A stretch of 64,000 bases of DNA from Actinomycetes bacterium (GTDB lineage Bacteria; Actinomycetota; Acidimicrobiia; Acidimicrobiales; RAAP-2), in the NCBI GenBank assembly GCA_021793395.1, contig JAJYSU010000002.1, positions 1 through 64,000 on the forward strand, written 5' to 3'. The notes under the pieces are model-generated. The model was given only the letters and a program-made list of their open reading frames with translations, was not told the DNA's origin and made no database searches. Below are positions 9,387 through 19,267 of the stretch, piece by piece. Made by a program: the position numbers and the translations under genes. Position 1 is the stretch's first letter. Every line of letters begins with the position of its first letter.

Positions 9387-11420
9387 TCACCCGACGTTCG
9401 TCGACGACCGCCCGACGGCCACGGGAGCCTCGGCGAAGTGATCGACTCGCGCCTCGTAGCGTCCCTGACCCCCGGTACTCTGACGTAAGTCCAGTCCGTA
9501 GCGCACCAGGCTGGCCTCAGGAACCAGCGCGCTGACGACCGTCTCGCCCTCGTCCGCGGCGCGAGTTCCCACCACCCGAGCGCGCCGACTGGCCAAATCC
9601 GTCAGCACGTCGCCGAGCGACCAGTCCGGGACACGCACCTCCGTGGCCATCACCCGCTCAAGCAGTACCGTGCCCGCCTTCTCCAATGCCGCGCGCAGGG
9701 CCACGGACCCCGCCGTCTCGAAGGCGGCCTCCGACGAGTCCACGCTGTGGCTCTTACCGTCACGCAACGTCACGCGTAGCCCCACCACCGGATGCCCCGA
9801 CGGCCCACCGTGCTCCATCGCTCGCTCGATTCCGTGGCGCACCGCACCGATGTACTGTCGCGGAACCGCGCCGCCCACCACCGCGTCAACGAACTCCCAC
9901 GGCGCGGTCGGCTCGATCGGCTCAACGAGAATGTTTACGACCGCGAACTGCCCGTGTCCCCCGGTCTGTTTCTTCACTCGCCCCTCCGATTCGGTGGCCG
10001 CACGAATGGTCTCGAAGTGGGCCACCGGTGGCGGCGCCCACGACACCGCCACGTTGAAGCGACGACGCAGACGCTCCTGGATCACCTGCAGGTGCAGCTC
10101 ACCCATCGCGTCGACCACCAGAGAACGCGCGACGCGATCGTGGCGCAGGCCCAGCGACGGATCCTCCTCGGCCAATCGGTGTAGTGCGGTCGCGAGCTTG
10201 TCGTCGTCATCGCCCACGACCGCCATGGAGAGGGCCGGCGTCGCCGGTGCCGGCGCCAACGGGCGTAGATCCCGACGTCCGCGTACCAGCACGTCGCCGA
10301 TCTGCACGTCGTTCAACTTGGTCAGAGCGACGACGTCGCCGGCGATCGCCTGATCCAGAGGCACCATCGTGGTCCCCACGAGCTGGTGCAGTCCGTGCAC
10401 CCGCTCCTCGTGCCCCGTGCGCGTGCATGTCAGAGTGTCGTCGCCCGCCAGGCGGCCCGACACCACCTCGGCCACGACAATGCGGCCCACGTAGGGGTCG
10501 ACGATCACCTTGAACGCCCGCACGACCGACTCCGCATCGGGGTCACGCGCCAGGGCCACCACCTCACCCGCCTGGACCATCGAGATCGGTCGGCTCTCGG
10601 CGATCTCGTCGAGCAGCGTGAGGAGACGACGGACGCCAAAACCGCGCAACGCCGAACCCACCGTGACCGGCACGATGCGACCCTCGCTCATGAGTCGGCC
10701 CATCACCTCCTCCAACTCGTCCCAGGCGAGCTCTTGGTTGTCGAGGTAGCGCTCCGTCATCTCGTCGTCACCGACGACGATCGCCTCGAGCAAACTGGCT
10801 CGTGCTCGTGCCTCGAGGTCCACCAGTGACGCCGGCATCGTGCCCGGCGTCTCACCCTCGGGCCCGAACCCGAACGCCTCGTCACGCAGTAAATCAACGA
10901 ATCCCTCGGCGTCACTACCCACACCGAGGGGAATCTCGAGGGGAGCGAGCGTGGGACCCACCAACGCCTCGAGTTCACCCAGCACCGACTCGTAGTCCGC
11001 GCGCTCGGCGTCGAGGGCGTTGACGAACACCACGGCCGGCACCCCCGCGTCGCGGCAGCGCCGCCACCACGCGGCGGTGTCGGCGGGAACGCCCTGCGCC
11101 GCGACGACGAACAGCACCACGTCGGCCACGTCGAGAGCCCGGTCCACCTCGCCTCCGAAATCCGCCAGCCCCGGCGTGTCCAGGAGGGTGAGTCGATCGT
11201 CACCGACGCGCAGCACCGCGGTGCCGATGGACAGGGAAGCGTGATGACGTCGCTCCTCGGGATCGGTACCACACAGGGTCGTACCGTCCTCGACCCGTCC
11301 CGGGCGCTCGCGCGCGCCGGCGGCCACCATCAACGCCTCCAGCAGCGACGTCTTGCCCACACCGCTGCGACCCACCAGCGCCACCGTGCGAGCCCTCGGA
11401 TGATTCGTGCGCGTCACCAT
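9387..11420 (-). CDS. Elongation factor G-like protein (EF-G2 type)
   Basis: 677 aa; GRSGVGKTSLLEAL, DTPGLADFGGEV, full EF-G domain order. Confidence 0.9.
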   Translation of the reverse strand: MVTRTNHPRARTVALVGRSGVGKTSLLEALMVAAGARERPGRVEDGTTLCGTDPEERRHHASLSIGTAVLRVGDDRLTLLDTPGLADFGGEVDRALDVADVVLFVVAAQGVPADTAAWWRRCRDAGVPAVVFVNALDAERADYESVLGELEALVGPTLAPLEIPLGVGSDAEGFVDLLRDEAFGFGPEGETPGTMPASLVDLEARARASLLEAIVVGDDEMTERYLDNQELAWDELEEVMGRLMSEGRIVPVTVGSALRGFGVRRLLTLLDEIAESRPISMVQAGEVVALARDPDAESVVRAFKVIVDPYVGRIVVAEVVSGRLAGDDTLTCTRTGHEERVHGLHQLVGTTMVPLDQAIAGDVVALTKLNDVQIGDVLVRGRRDLRPLAPAPATPALSMAVVGDDDDKLATALHRLAEEDPSLGLRHDRVARSLVVDAMGELHLQVIQERLRRRFNVAVSWAPPPVAHFETIRAATESEGRVKKQTGGHGQFAVVNILVEPIEPTAPWEFVDAVVGGAVPRQYIGAVRHGIERAMEHGGPSGHPVVGLRVTLRDGKSHSVDSSEAAFETAGSVALRAALEKAGTVLLERVMATEVRVPDWSLGDVLTDLASRRARVVGTRAADEGETVVSALVPEASLVRYGLDLRQSTGGQGRYEARVDHFAEAPVAVGRSSTNVG

Positions 11421-11747
11421 GCGACCTCACCTCACTCTCGTCCACTCCCGACAGTTGACCTCAACGTACTCCCTGGCGTGGCGCGTGGCGCGCTGTCCCG
11501 CGGTGCCGTCGCCCGCTTTCGTTACCCGCCAGTAGAGCGGGGAGAGTAGCGACTACCGGGCGCCGCGTACGCCCGCCAGACCGCGTCGTGAACGTCGCGA
11601 GGGACACATTCGAGCGACGAGATAACTCATCAGTAACCCCTGGCGCTTCACGAAACCTCGCCAGTACATACACTGTTATTTCGTCGTTCCGCAGTCACAG
11701 AGCATCCCGCGACCAACACCGGTCGTCACAACGAGAGACCACCGCCG

Positions 11748-12863
11748 ATGACCAACAACACCGACGCGCCACGCAAAACGGCGCGCAGCGCCAAGACCCG
11801 ACCACGCACCACTCGACCCCGTAAGGTCGAGGACGCGGCCCGGCTTGTCGACATTTACCGCCAGATGCTGTTGATCCGGCGCTTCGAGGAGCGCGCGGCG
11901 CGCGGCTACACCCAAGCCCTCATCGGCGGCTACTGCCACCTCAACCTGGGTGAGGAGGCGGCGGTGGTGGGACTGCTCTCCGCGCTCGCCCCGAGTGACT
12001 ACCTGTTCACCAACTACCGCGAGCACGGCTACGCCATCACCCGCGGCATTGACCCCAAGTACGTCATGGCCGAGCTCTACGGGCGCGTGGACGGCGTCTC
12101 CAAGGGCTGGGGCGGCTCGATGCACATGTTCGACGTGACCCACCGGCTACTCGGGGGCTACGGCATTGTGGGGGGCCAGATCCCCCTCGCGACCGGTGCG
12201 GCACTGGCGCTGGACTACCGCAACCAGCCCGACGTCGTCATGTGCACGCTGGGCGACGGCACCACCAACATCGGAGCCTTTCACGAGTCACTCAACATCG
12301 CCGCTCTCTGGCACCTGCCCATCGTCTACGTGATCATCAACAATCAGCTCGGCATGGGTACCACCGTCGAGCGCTCGTCGGCCGAGCCCGAGCTTTACAA
12401 GCGCGCGAGTTCCTACCGCATGGAGAGTGAGCGCGTCGACGGGCTCGACCCGCTCGCCGTTGGCGAGGCCAGTGCGCGCGCCGTCGCGCGCGCCCGCGAG
12501 GGGCACCCCTTCCTGCTCGAGGTGGTCTCGGAGCGATTACGGGGTCACTCGGTCGTCGATCCCGCCAAGTACCGTTCCGACGAAGAAGTTGCTCAGTTGC
12601 GGGCGCACGACCCGGTCCACACATTCGCGCAGCAACTGGTGCGCGACGGAGTGATGAGCGACGAGGATTTGGCCACCATGGACCAGGAGGTCACCGCACG
12701 CGTCGACGAGGCCGCGGCGTACGCCGAAGCCAGCGCGTTACCCGACGTGAGCACACTCTTCGACTACACCTACGCGACCCCGGTCGCCAACGACTCGCGG
12801 CGGCTGCCGGGCCAGCCGCTCTTCGAGCCCGCGCCACTGCCCGTTGCGGAGGACGACCAGTGA
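11748..12863 (+). CDS. pdhA: Pyruvate dehydrogenase E1 component, alpha subunit
   Basis: TPP-binding GDGTTNIGAFHESLNIAALWHLPIVYVIINN; GGSMHMFD. Confidence 0.93.
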   Translation: MTNNTDAPRKTARSAKTRPRTTRPRKVEDAARLVDIYRQMLLIRRFEERAARGYTQALIGGYCHLNLGEEAAVVGLLSALAPSDYLFTNYREHGYAITRGIDPKYVMAELYGRVDGVSKGWGGSMHMFDVTHRLLGGYGIVGGQIPLATGAALALDYRNQPDVVMCTLGDGTTNIGAFHESLNIAALWHLPIVYVIINNQLGMGTTVERSSAEPELYKRASSYRMESERVDGLDPLAVGEASARAVARAREGHPFLLEVVSERLRGHSVVDPAKYRSDEEVAQLRAHDPVHTFAQQLVRDGVMSDEDLATMDQEVTARVDEAAAYAEASALPDVSTLFDYTYATPVANDSRRLPGQPLFEPAPLPVAEDDQ

Positions 12864-13873
12864 CCACGATGACCTACCGCCAGGCGCTGCACGACACGTT
12901 GCGCGCCGAGATGCTACGCGACGAGACCGTACTGCTGATGGGTGAGGAGATCGGCGTCTTCGAAGGCTCCTACAAGATCACGGCGGGACTACTGGCCGAG
13001 TTCGGCGAGAAGCGCGTACGCGACACGCCGATCGCGGAAGAAGGATTCACCGGCGCCGCGATCGGCGCGGCCATGCTCGGCCTGCGGCCGGTCGTGGAGA
13101 TTATGACGATCAACTTCTCACTGCTAGCCCTCGACCAGATCGTCAACCACGCCGCCAAGATCTACGGCATGTTCGGCGGCCAGGCGACAGTGCCGCTGGT
13201 CATTCGCACCCCGGGCGGAGGGGGTCAGCAACTCGCCGCCACCCACTCGCAGAACATCGAGTTGTACTACGCCTTCGTACCGGGGCTCAAGGTCGTCGCG
13301 CCGAGTACGCCCGCTGACGCCAAGGCCCTGCTGCTCGCCGCGATCCGCGATAATGACCCGGTGCTCTTCCTCGAGAACCTCGCTCTCTACAACACCAAGG
13401 GTGACGTTCCCGACGACGACATTCCGGCCGAAATCGGCCGCGCGGCCGTGACACGTCCGGGGCGCGACCTTACGCTCATCGGCTACTCGCGCATGGCCCA
13501 CGTCGCCGCTCAGGTAGCGGATCAACTGGCCGCCTCCGAGGGGCTCGACATCGAAGTGGTCGACTTGCGCAGTCTGCGCCCCCTCGACCGGCCCACGATC
13601 GTTGCCTCGGTGCGAAAGACCCACGCGGCCGTCGTCCTGGAGGATGACTGGCTGACCTACGGGATCGGTGCCGAAGTCGCGGCCACCATCTCCGACGGAG
13701 CCTTCGACGATCTGGACGCCCCGGTGCGCCGCGTCGCCATGGCTGAAGTTCCCCTGCCGTACTCCAAACCACTGGAGACCGCGGCGCTGCCGTCGGTGGA
13801 TGACGTGATCAACGCCGTGCACCAGACGCTCGACGCCGTCGGCCACCGCCGTCAAAAGGTCGGACATGATTGA
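12860..13873 (+). CDS. pdhB: Pyruvate dehydrogenase E1 component, beta subunit
   Basis: MTYRQALHDTLRAEMLRDETVLLMGEEIGVFEGSYKIT; 4-nt overlap with pdhA. Confidence 0.93.
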   Translation: MTTMTYRQALHDTLRAEMLRDETVLLMGEEIGVFEGSYKITAGLLAEFGEKRVRDTPIAEEGFTGAAIGAAMLGLRPVVEIMTINFSLLALDQIVNHAAKIYGMFGGQATVPLVIRTPGGGGQQLAATHSQNIELYYAFVPGLKVVAPSTPADAKALLLAAIRDNDPVLFLENLALYNTKGDVPDDDIPAEIGRAAVTRPGRDLTLIGYSRMAHVAAQVADQLAASEGLDIEVVDLRSLRPLDRPTIVASVRKTHAAVVLEDDWLTYGIGAEVAATISDGAFDDLDAPVRRVAMAEVPLPYSKPLETAALPSVDDVINAVHQTLDAVGHRRQKVGHD

Positions 13874-15125
13874 GATCACGATGCCCCGTCTCTCCGACAC
13901 CATGGAGGAGGGCACCATCGCGACCTGGCACAAGCACCCCGGCGACGCCGTGTCCCCCGGCGACGTGCTGGTCGAGATCGAGACCGACAAGGCCACGATG
14001 GAGTACGAGGCCTACGAGGCCGGCACGCTCGCCGACATCCTGGTTCCCGAGGGCGAAACCGTCGTTATTGGCACCCCGATTGCCCGACTCGATGACGGGC
14101 GGGCGACCGCGGCCCGCGCGAGTGCGTCGAGTTCCGCACCGGAGACCGCAACAGTCCCCACGCACGCCACCCCCACCGGAGCCGCCGCGCGAGGCGCCTC
14201 TCCTCTCACGGGCGAACGACTCATCGCCTCTCCCCTCGTGCGCAAGCTGGCGCGTGAGAATCACCTCGATATCGCCGGGGTGCGAGGCTCGGGACCCGGC
14301 GGTCGGATCGTACGCCGCGACCTCGACGCTCTTCTCGCGTCGCCCGCCCCCACCGTCGACGAGACGGCGCCCACTCCCGCGCCGCTGGCCACCCCGGCGC
14401 CCACGCCCGTCACCGACGACCGCCGAGGATCGCGCGCCGTGGAGATGAGCAGTGCCCGACGTGTGATCGCCCGGCGACTAGGCGAGAGTGCGCGTACCAT
14501 CCCCCACTTCTTCGTCACCGCCGTGGCTGACGCCAGCGCCCTGGTCGCGGCGCGCACCGAGCTGAACAGCCAACTCCGCGCCGTGGGCCGCCCCACCGTG
14601 AGCATCAACGACCTGCTGGTGCGCGCCTGCGCGCTGGCCCTCGGTGACCACCCGCTCGTCAACGCCTCCTACGTCGACGACGCCAGTACGACGATGCTCG
14701 TCCACGACCGCGTGAACATCGGCGTCGCCGTCGCCTCACCCCACGGACTGGTCGTGCCCGTGATCACCGACGCGAACACCAAGTCCCTCGCGCAACTCGC
14801 CGCGGAGTCCAAGAGCCTCGCCGCCCTCGCCCACGACAAGAAGCTCTCACTCGAGCAGATGTCGGGGGGAACCTTCACCATTAGTAATCTCGGGATGTTC
14901 GGCGTCGAGCAGTTCACCGCCATCATCAACCCGCCGGAGGGCGCCATCCTCGCCGTCGGCGCCACGCGACTCGAACCCACCGTGGTGGACGGCACGATCG
15001 TGGTTCGCTCCACGCTGCGCTACACGCTGTCGGCTGATCACCGGATCATCGACGGCGCGCTCGCGGCCCAGTTCCTTCGCACGCTTACCACCTACGTGGA
15101 GAATCCCTGGTCCCTGGTGGCCTGA
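13866..15125 (+). CDS. pdhC: Dihydrolipoamide acetyltransferase E2, single lipoyl domain
   Basis: Lipoyl VEIETDKATMEYEAYEAG; peripheral subunit-binding domain; catalytic YTLSADHRIIDGA. Confidence 0.93.
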   Translation: MIEITMPRLSDTMEEGTIATWHKHPGDAVSPGDVLVEIETDKATMEYEAYEAGTLADILVPEGETVVIGTPIARLDDGRATAARASASSSAPETATVPTHATPTGAAARGASPLTGERLIASPLVRKLARENHLDIAGVRGSGPGGRIVRRDLDALLASPAPTVDETAPTPAPLATPAPTPVTDDRRGSRAVEMSSARRVIARRLGESARTIPHFFVTAVADASALVAARTELNSQLRAVGRPTVSINDLLVRACALALGDHPLVNASYVDDASTTMLVHDRVNIGVAVASPHGLVVPVITDANTKSLAQLAAESKSLAALAHDKKLSLEQMSGGTFTISNLGMFGVEQFTAIINPPEGAILAVGATRLEPTVVDGTIVVRSTLRYTLSADHRIIDGALAAQFLRTLTTYVENPWSLVA

Positions 15126-15129
15126 GCCG

Positions 15130-15155
15130 CTGTCGATCGACTAGCTGATCGACAG
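15130..15155. terminator. Inverted repeat between convergent pdhC and signal peptidase genes
   Basis: CTGTCGATC-8 nt-GATCGACAG, perfect 9-bp arms, no U-tract; overlaps the signal peptidase stop codon. Confidence 0.4.
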
Positions 15156-15833
15156 GGACGAGCGATCGTTCGCGGACGACTCCTCGCCCGTCAGTTCCGC
15201 GGTCACCACGTCGATGCCGACGTCGTCGGCGGCGCTGACGGAGGCACGCTTGTCTCGCGAGCGACGCCGGTCGTTGAGCGCGGCGGTCACCGCCGCGACG
15301 AGAAACAGCGCTCCCGCGACGTACAGCAGAGCGCGCCGACCCGACGGTGAGTGAATCCACACGGCGGGGTATCCGAGGAACGGCACCGCCATGCGGGCCA
15401 CGTACGCCTCGCTCCCGCGCACGCGAAGCGTCCACGGATCGCGGTAGAGGTTGGCGTCGCCCTTGGTGTGAATCAGATCGCCGTGGGCGGTGTGCTTCAG
15501 CCAGATGATGCGGTGCACGTAGTCAATCGTGGGATAACCGGGCGGGTGAAACACCGCGATGTCCCCCACCTTCAACGACGACAGCGGTACTCGCTGGGTC
15601 ATCACCACCCCACCCAGCGGCAGGGCCGGGCGCATGCTCCCACTCAGAACCGGGCGCAACTGCAGGTCGCCCGTCACCACTCCCGTGGCCAGCACCACCG
15701 CACCCGCCACCACCACGCCCAGCACTACCCGGTCCGCCACCCACAGCGCACGGCGCCACCCTCGGCGCACCACCCGCGGCGATTGTGCGGCACGGCGTCC
15801 CGTCAGTCGCGTCAGTCTCGTCAGTCTTGCCAT
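15141..15833 (-). CDS. Signal peptidase I, SipW/ER type
   Basis: SGSMRPALPLGGVVM catalytic Ser; IDYVHRI with His in the general-base position; HTKGDANLYRD; N- and C-terminal TM segments. Confidence 0.88.
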   Translation of the reverse strand: MARLTRLTRLTGRRAAQSPRVVRRGWRRALWVADRVVLGVVVAGAVVLATGVVTGDLQLRPVLSGSMRPALPLGGVVMTQRVPLSSLKVGDIAVFHPPGYPTIDYVHRIIWLKHTAHGDLIHTKGDANLYRDPWTLRVRGSEAYVARMAVPFLGYPAVWIHSPSGRRALLYVAGALFLVAAVTAALNDRRRSRDKRASVSAADDVGIDVVTAELTGEESSANDRSSLSIS

Positions 15834-15856
15834 CGTGCTTCCTCACGTTTCACGGT

Positions 15857-15899
15857 CGTGCATCCGGCGGCGAGCCGTCGGCTCGTCGCCGGATGCACG
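15857..15899. terminator. Very stable hairpin between secreted-protein gene and signal peptidase gene
   Basis: GTGCATCCGGCGGCGAGCC (15858-15876)-gtc-GGCTCGTCGCCGGATGCAC (15880-15898): 19-bp stem with one G.U. Confidence 0.6.
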
Positions 15900-15908
15900 G
15901 CGCGGCCC

Positions 15909-16685
15909 CTACGGCGTGTTGGTACCGTTGATGGTGATCGTCGGCGCGGCGCTCAGTCCCTCCACCGCGTTTTGGCTCACCGTGTTGCCATTCTGGCTAT
16001 TGGGGTTCGTCGTCGGGTTAAGGAACGTGAACACCACTCGGAACGTCGCCGTGGACTCCGTACACGCATTCCCCGTGCAGTTGGTGGGATTGCCGTTCGC
16101 GTCGAACGTGAATCCCGGCTGGAGGAACGCGGGGCCGAAGCCGTAGTCCAGGTAGTAGGTCCAGTTACCCGCCGCGGTCTCCGCGACGCCCGCGGAGCCG
16201 TCGTTGGAGTTGTTGTGAATGTCCGTCCACGTGCCGTTCAGGTCCTCCTGCACCTGCACGGTCATCTGGTTCTCCAACGCCTGGGCACTCACGCTGGGAT
16301 CGGTCTGGTAGGAGATCGTGTCGACCTGGCCCTGGAGCGTCCCGGTGTCACCAACGTTGAACTGGTACGTGTAGGTGTCGCCGGGGTTGGCGTTCGCCAG
16401 GCTGTAACTCAACGTGTTCCCCTCACCGGTCACCGCCGGAGTTGGCTCGGACGACGCGGTCAGCGAATGCACCGGTTGGCCCGTCGAATTCGCCGCCCAG
16501 ATTAGCGGACCGGACACCGACGGCGGGCCCGACGGGAACGCCTCCAATTGAAACGAGCCGCTCGCGATCGAGTTCGTACCGGCGACGGTACTGGTGAAAC
16601 TGGCGAAACTCCCCGGTCCCGTCAGCCCCAGTGTGAGCGCTCCCGCGCCCAACAGGCTCGCGAACAGCGGTAGTCGATGAAACAT
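15909..16685 (-). CDS. Secreted protein with SipW-dependent-type signal peptide (TasA/CalY-like candidate)
   Basis: MFHRLPLFASLLGAGALTLGLTGPGSFASFTSTVAGTNSIASGSFQL...; GGGAGGAG upstream of ATG at 16685; adjacent to SipW-type peptidase. Confidence 0.7.
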   Translation of the reverse strand: MFHRLPLFASLLGAGALTLGLTGPGSFASFTSTVAGTNSIASGSFQLEAFPSGPPSVSGPLIWAANSTGQPVHSLTASSEPTPAVTGEGNTLSYSLANANPGDTYTYQFNVGDTGTLQGQVDTISYQTDPSVSAQALENQMTVQVQEDLNGTWTDIHNNSNDGSAGVAETAAGNWTYYLDYGFGPAFLQPGFTFDANGNPTNCTGNACTESTATFRVVFTFLNPTTNPNSQNGNTVSQNAVEGLSAAPTITINGTNTP

Positions 16686-16708
16686 GACGTCTCCTCCCAC
16701 TCATGTTC

Positions 16709-16800
16709 TGGGGGTCGACACCATGTCGCCCCCCGTACATCAGGGGGCGGGTTCGCCATTTGCTCCCTCTCGACTTGGCGACCAGATGATGGCCGAGAGA
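16709..16800 (-). promoter_or_regulatory. Structured 5' leader of the secreted-protein gene (candidate cis-regulatory RNA)
   Basis: Two consecutive stems: 16727-16733/16743-16749 and 16749-16758/16776-16783. Confidence 0.4.
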
Positions 16801-18048
16801 TCACTGCATCCCCTTCACTTCAGATCATGGGCTTGCCCTTAGCCACGTGATCCACGTGACGTTTTAGCATGAACTGATCACATAGTCAACTTGAGAACAA
16901 TCTTTCGACAATACCTGGTGCACTGAATCCTCTTTAATAATGGTCTTCTAGATCGCGCATTCGAACCCCATTTGAGACCCTCTTCCCGTCTTCCTTACAC
17001 AATGCGATCATCGTTGGGTTCGATAAGAACACGTTTGTAATTACACGTAGTAGTGTCATTGATTGGTCTCAGATCACGTGTCACGCTCACGCCAGTGGTA
17101 ACGAGTCGGCTACCGTATCGACGCAAGTTCCCGCGTAGGTCGCGCGTGACACATCGTCGCGCGCCACCGCTGGAGTGTCGATCACACCCTCGCCGCCGGA
17201 CAACTCGTGAGGCCACCCGCGTGACGGGACCTTCTCCCCTACCCCGGTCACCCCATGAGGAGCAGACTCGTCTCAATCGCGGGTGCTCGTGCGAAACGTC
17301 GAGGTGAAGAGTGGCGCAGTGCAGTGACGTCGTGCGTACGAGGCGCTCCTCGCAAATAGCGCGAGATCTCGCCCGTCCGGTGACGCCGCGAGATCGCGGT
17401 GGTCTCCACGACGCGCCGCGTGGAGATCCCACGCCACACACCGGGTCAAGGGCCGAGGTCGTCACGGTCAACGATCCCACCCACCTAACGCGCCTCGATG
17501 TCCTCACCCGCACCGTGAGCACCACGATCCTTCACGACAACGTCAAACAGGTGTCCGCGTCAGACAGTGACGTGCCCCCTCGTGAGAGCGTAGTCTCCGC
17601 CCGCGGCTTGCCCCTGTGTGGCGTGACTCTCTCGCCTGGGATGAGACCCAGCGGGCGGCTCCGTTCACGCGCTGACGTGGGGACTCCCTCCACGACGACG
17701 CGCCGCTCCTCTGGCACATGGATCCGACGTAGCGCGCCGACGTCCGAGGCGGCGGTATCGGGTGGATCGGTATCGGGTGGATCGGACTCGGACGGATCGG
17801 GGAGAACGTGTAACTCACGGCGCAGCCCCTCGACCCCGGCTGCCCGGTGCGGGCGCAGGTGGTCAACGACAGCGTACGCGTCGCCCCCTCGTGCCGACTC
17901 GGCAGACCCCCACACCGTCGCGTCACACGGGACTGACGGGCTCGGCTACACCTCGAACGGCCTCGTGGCGCCGTACGATGGCCGCAGGACCCGGACGACA
18001 CCGACGCCACCCCCCCCTTAGCCGTCGAACCCTAGACCAAGGAGCCTT

Positions 18049-18531
18049 ATGGAACTGAGCGTTGTCCCCATCGAAATGTCGGGAGGCCTCAACGTCATCG
18101 TTGGCCAGGCCCACTTCATCAAGACCGTCGAGGACCTGCACGAGGCGCTGGCCGGCGCGAGCCCCTACCTTCAGTTCGGCCTCGCCTTCAACGAGGCGTC
18201 AGGTCCGTGTCTCATTCGCCGATCCGGCAACGCCGACGACCTCGTCGATCGTGCCGCCCGCTACGCCGAGGCGATTGGCGCGGGGCACTCCTTCATCGTG
18301 TTCCTGCGCGATGGCTTCCCCATCAACGTGCTGAACGCCCTCAAGAACGTGCCCGAAGTGTGCACGATCTTCTGCGCGACCGCCAACCCAGTCGAGATCC
18401 TGGTCGCCCAGACCGACCTCGGGCGCGGCATCATCGGCGTCATCGACGGGATGCCGCCCGCCGGCATCGAAACCGCGGACGACGAGGCGGCGCGCAGGAA
18501 TCTCCTTCGCGAGATCGGCTACAAGCTCTGA
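18049..18531 (+). CDS. Adenosine-specific kinase family protein
   Basis: 160 aa; GQAHFIKTVEDLHEAL...FGLAFNEASGPCLIRRSGNADDLVDRA...NALKNVPEVCTIFCATANPVEILVAQT...GRGIIGVIDG. Confidence 0.85.
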   Translation: MELSVVPIEMSGGLNVIVGQAHFIKTVEDLHEALAGASPYLQFGLAFNEASGPCLIRRSGNADDLVDRAARYAEAIGAGHSFIVFLRDGFPINVLNALKNVPEVCTIFCATANPVEILVAQTDLGRGIIGVIDGMPPAGIETADDEAARRNLLREIGYKL

Positions 18532-18612
18532 CATCCCTCGCCACCACGAGGCGTCGACCACCCGCGAGCAGTCGAGGACACGAGACGACACCGCGACGGA
18601 CGGCGTCCTAAA

Positions 18613-19137
18613 GTGAGGCTCATGGACACCTGGGACGCCATCCGAGCTCGACGCAACGTACGTACCTACGAGAACCGACCCCTCGCGGACGGCGATCTCG
18701 ACCGCATTCTCGAGGCGGCCTGGCGATCACCGTCGGCGTCGAATCGTCAGCCGTGGGACTTCGTCGTCACGACCGATCGCGCCACCATGGGCGAGTTGGC
18801 AACGGTCTGGGCGGGAGCCCGGCACCTGGCCGACGCCGCGGCCGTCGTCGTGATGACGCTGCGCCATCCCGACGAGGAACGATTTGTCGGTATCGACCAG
18901 TACGACCTGGGGCAGGCCACCATGGCGATGATGCTGGCCGCGACCGATCGGGGAATCGGGTCGGGACACGCCGCCATCGGTGACCAGGCGGCCTGTCGAC
19001 AGATTCTCGGCGTGCCCGACGACCGGATATGCGCCTACATGCTGGCCTTCGGCTACCCCGCGGACCGTCCCCTTACCCCGATCGCTCACCCCGATCGACG
19101 CCCCTTCGACGAGGTGGTGCACCGGGGCCACTGGTAG
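18613..19137 (+). CDS. Nitroreductase family protein
   Basis: [46 protein letters not shown]. Confidence 0.88.
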   Translation: MRLMDTWDAIRARRNVRTYENRPLADGDLDRILEAAWRSPSASNRQPWDFVVTTDRATMGELATVWAGARHLADAAAVVVMTLRHPDEERFVGIDQYDLGQATMAMMLAATDRGIGSGHAAIGDQAACRQILGVPDDRICAYMLAFGYPADRPLTPIAHPDRRPFDEVVHRGHW

Positions 19138-19267
19138 ACGACGGCGGAGTCGCGCCGCCTTGACGACCGCGGGTCATCCCGGCGCCGACGCCCCGACGGA
19201 CAACTAACGTCGACGGTAGATCGTCCGTCCCCACCCGGGGGCCACCGAGTAACACGGGAGGTAGGTC

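Noticed and set aside
7771-9441. 556-aa + strand ORF
   Set aside because: Arg/Pro-rich shadow ORF spanning parts of three well-supported genes.
16727-16783. Assignment of the leader as a c-di-GMP or c-di-AMP riboswitch
   Set aside because: By-eye comparison lacks the conserved core nucleotides of either class; kept only as an unassigned structured leader.
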